Positions 61,986 to 64,000 of a stretch of 64,000 bases of DNA are shown piece after piece. Source of the DNA: Mucilaginibacter inviolabilis (GTDB taxonomy: Bacteria; Bacteroidota; Bacteroidia; Sphingobacteriales; Sphingobacteriaceae); contig NZ_JAANAT010000001.1 in NCBI RefSeq assembly GCF_011089895.1, positions 2,666,001 to 2,730,000 on the forward strand. The letters run 5' to 3'. The position numbers and the translations under genes were made by a program. Each line of letters opens with the position of its first letter. Position 1 is the first letter of the stretch. Below the pieces are notes generated by a model that saw nothing but the letters and a program-made list of their open reading frames with translations, did not search any database and had not been told where the DNA came from.

Positions 61986-63090
61986 TTTTATGAGTAGCAG
62001 ATGATATATGATTTAGTGGTTTCTAGTCCCCTGCTACTATTTCCTGTAACTGATATTTAATATTCTTAATTTATTTTCTTTGACTTTGATTGATCTGATG
62101 TTCTGCTTCTAATTATTTTTGATTTTCTATGAGATACAGTGCCAACCATCCACTTTCATCTCGCTCATATCCAATTTCTTTTTTATCATTTTTTGTTCGG
62201 ACGGAATTTCTGGTAAATGCTTGTTTATTGTTATAGATATGGTTGCCTGCAGTTGTTCATTGAACATGAGAAATTTGTTCAACGCCGAGCCTTGTGTGCG
62301 TGCTTAATTTTCATGATTTAATCCAAAAAGGCTTAGTTTAACTGCATCAAGGTTGTTGACATCAGCCCAATTCATGGTCACTGATGAGGTTCCTTTGTTA
62401 TTGAGTTATAGCTATCACATTAAAAAATATCCTGGATTATTTAGCTGTGAAGCCACTATTAAATGTGATGATTTTGAGTAAAATCTAAGGGAAAAAAGAT
62501 TCATATCGTTGTGATAGGTTTAGTTAGATATTAGGGTTTAGATTATTTAATATATTGTCGATAAGTTGATATAAAACTATGTTCTTTAAGTACAAGAAAC
62601 AATATCAATACCTCAAAAATGTTACATCTTCACAATTTCTTCACAATTTCTCATGTCCTTTTATGGACTAATATCAATTACGAAATTTTTATCGGGTGGA
62701 GGCAAGAGATTTGCCAATCGAGTTACATCCAGATGTATGGCATGCCATCCAACACAAGCAATTTCATTCGGTATTCTGCAATTTCGGTTTAAATCACAGA
62801 AAGCAAAAACTTGTCTTTTACAGAAAAGTCTTTTTCAAGTTGCTTTTCCCAGCAAAATAATTGATGGTAATGTAAGTTACTTTTCTATTGTGAGTCAATC
62901 GATACTTGATATTATAAGTACTGTCTCCTCTTTTGTGATGTCTGAGAACCAAACCTTTGATTAAAGTCGTACTAAATAAGTTCGATGTAAAACATTTTCG
63001 TCAAGATGGGCAATTTTTCGTCTTAAACACAACGCATCAGCTTACAAGTGACGAACATTATTTTTTATCAGAAACCTACCCAGAGGGCAT
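61986..63090. other. 1.1-kb gene-poor stretch between RHS cluster and tRNA-His
   Basis: No gene can be supported. A direct duplication TTCACAATTTCTTCACAATTTC occurs near 62629. A 100-nt stretch at 62689-62790 has higher information content: on the minus strand one frame reads VGWHAIHLDVTRLANLLPPP, but without start or good context. The region is otherwise AT-rich. Confidence 0.4.
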
Positions 63091-63126
63091 AAAAAAAGCC
63101 CTTTTACTACTGTAAAAAGGCTTTTT
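63091..63126 (-). terminator. Terminator of tRNA-His
   Basis: AAAAAGCCCTTTT and AAAAAGGCTTTTT form a stem from about 63093 to 63126. On the minus strand the hairpin is followed by TTTTTTT, 8 bp after the tRNA end. Confidence 0.75.
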
Positions 63127-63133
63127 AGAAAAG

Positions 63134-63207
63134 GGTAAATGATGGGGCTCGAACCCACGACCCTCGGTACCACAAACCGATGCTCTAACCAACTGAGCTA
63201 CATCTAC
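63134..63207 (-). tRNA. tRNA-His (anticodon GTG)
   Basis: Cloverleaf on the minus strand: acceptor GTAGATG/CATTTAC, D-arm GCTC...GAGC, anticodon stem TCGGT/ACCGA around loop TTGTGGT (anticodon GTG), T-arm GTGGG/CCCAT around TTCGAGC. The discriminator is C (63134) and a G lies just before the 5' end (63208), as expected for the extra G-1 of tRNA-His, here encoded. CCA is not encoded. Confidence 0.95.
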
Positions 63208-63310
63208 CGTTTGGAGAGTGCAAAAATAGAAATCTTACGGCTATTTGCAAACTCTTTTTAAAATTACATTCGGCTTACCTGTTTAATTTAGAACGATTTT
63301 AATTAATTAT

Positions 63311-63318
63311 TAGATTTG
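63311..63318 (+). promoter_or_regulatory. -7 box TAGATTTG, 5 nt before the P-type ATPase start
   Basis: An exact TAnnTTTG match almost touching the ATG at 63324. It predicts transcription start within a few bases of the start codon. Confidence 0.5.
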
Positions 63319-63323
63319 TATTT

Positions 63324-64000
63324 ATGGCTGAGCAATTAATTGAACTGAATGTGACAGGGATGCACTGTAATAATTGCGCCTTATCTGTGCATAAACTACT
63401 CGAAAAAAAGGGTTTACATAATATCCTGGTTGATTTTGCCAGCGAAGAGGTAAAATTTTCTACCAGCGATAGCTCCAAATTACCTGAGATAAAAAAAGGA
63501 ATAGAAAACTTAGGTTTTAGAGTGATTGACGATATTTCACAACATCACCCTTCATTTTATGATAAAGTAGAGAACAAATTTATCTTCTGCGCGCTGTTTA
63601 CCCTGCCCCTTTTGCTCAGCATGTGGCTGCCCTGGCACGTATTACAACAGCCAATAGTACAATTACTATTATGTTTACCGGTATTTATTGTAGGCTGCCT
63701 GCATTTTGGTAAAAGTGCCTGGAGTTCGGTTAGAGGCGGCGTACCCAATATGGATGTACTTATATTTATTGGTTCAACATCGGCATTTATATATAGTCTT
63801 ACAGGTACACTGCAACACCTGGGTCCTCAATATCAGTTTTATGAAACTTGTGCTACCATTATTACCCTGGTATTATTAGGCAATGTGTTCGAGAAACGCT
63901 CCGTAACTCAAACCACATCGGCAGTAAAAGATCTGATCAGATTTCAACAGGTAGACGCCAACCGTGTTGTTAATGGCGGCGTAGAAGTGATCAGCGCTAA
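63324..64000 (+). CDS. Copper-type P1B ATPase, 5' part (runs off the window)
   Basis: The frame is open to the window edge (225 codons seen). N-terminal heavy-metal-associated domain with GMHCNNC (C15 and C18) binds Cu(I). First membrane helices follow (FIFCALFTLPLLLSMWLPW, LLLCLPVFIVGCLHFG), then SVRGGVPNMDVLIFIGSTSAFIYS, typical of CopA-type ATPases, and the start of the actuator domain. It should pump monovalent copper out of the cytosol; the CPC and phosphorylation motifs lie outside the window, so specificity rests on the N-terminal features. Confidence 0.85.
   Translation, partial: MAEQLIELNVTGMHCNNCALSVHKLLEKKGLHNILVDFASEEVKFSTSDSSKLPEIKKGIENLGFRVIDDISQHHPSFYDKVENKFIFCALFTLPLLLSMWLPWHVLQQPIVQLLLCLPVFIVGCLHFGKSAWSSVRGGVPNMDVLIFIGSTSAFIYSLTGTLQHLGPQYQFYETCATIITLVLLGNVFEKRSVTQTTSAVKDLIRFQQVDANRVVNGGVEVISA

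Noticed and set aside
62653..62964. 103-codon plus-strand frame in the gene-poor stretch
   Set aside because: No signal of a protein family, poor leader, odd composition and a patch that looks better on the other strand; treated as chance.

Overview
The window looks like a chromosomal segment of a Bacteroidota bacterium, most likely family Sphingobacteriaceae (Mucilaginibacter/Pedobacter-like). The grounds are: a complete SusC/SusD locus with its own ECF sigma factor and FecR anti-sigma; many Cys-anchored lipoproteins starting MKK...SC; DUF4302, DUF6443/RHS and GIN-type DUF2807 proteins; and Bacteroidota -7 promoter boxes (TAnnTTTG) before several genes. This taxonomic call is inferred from gene content only. 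No phage, transposase, integrase or CRISPR array was seen.

Layout. 1-8.9 kb: small stress/metabolism genes (tautomerase, SnoaL/NTF2-like, YCII-like), MarR and AraC regulators, a zinc alcohol dehydrogenase, a YbjJ-like MFS transporter and a secreted cupin. Palindromic intergenic elements lie between them, and a strict 10-bp-periodic repeat precedes the MFS gene. 9-14.4 kb: beta-propeller lipoprotein, DUF1003 membrane protein and several unrecognised lipoproteins. 14.4-16.2 kb: a MarR-MFS pair with an 18-bp palindromic operator on its own promoter. 16.7-22.4 kb: group III truncated haemoglobin, membrane-anchored GH25 lysozyme, small secreted proteins, a second YCII protein, a DUF2807 protein, a glutamyl-Q-tRNA-synthetase-like enzyme and a PL14-like secreted protein. 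22.8-25.6 kb: a class V aminotransferase divergent from a MocR-type regulator.

26.3-36.0 kb: an efflux operon, TolC - adaptor - RND permease - RND permease - MarR, with tightly packed genes. The two permeases are paralogues lying head to tail 5 bp apart. 36.1-41.7 kb: an M1 metallopeptidase whose start codon lies in a long hairpin, converging on a GH29 alpha-L-fucosidase/GH2 beta-galactosidase-like pair with a LacI-type operator upstream.

42.8-53.9 kb (minus strand): a SusCD-type uptake locus (sigma, FecR, SusC, SusD, HExxH lipoprotein, DUF4302 lipoprotein, unknown lipoprotein) without an obvious glycoside hydrolase. A 138-bp direct repeat flanks the last gene. An antisense-oriented intrinsic terminator in the FecR-SusC gap suggests a small antisense RNA. 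54.2-61.9 kb: two giant secreted RHS/YD-repeat proteins followed by two small membrane proteins that could be immunity factors. 62-64 kb: a gene-poor stretch, tRNA-His(GTG), and the 5' part of a copper-type P1B ATPase gene that runs off the window.

Most interesting signals: the hairpin over the start codon at 36074-36134, the seven-unit 10-bp array at 8281-8350, the candidate antisense RNA at about 51921-52020, the duplicated gene tail at 42634/44270, and several genes whose -7 box is only 3-5 nt from the start codon (possible leaderless messages).
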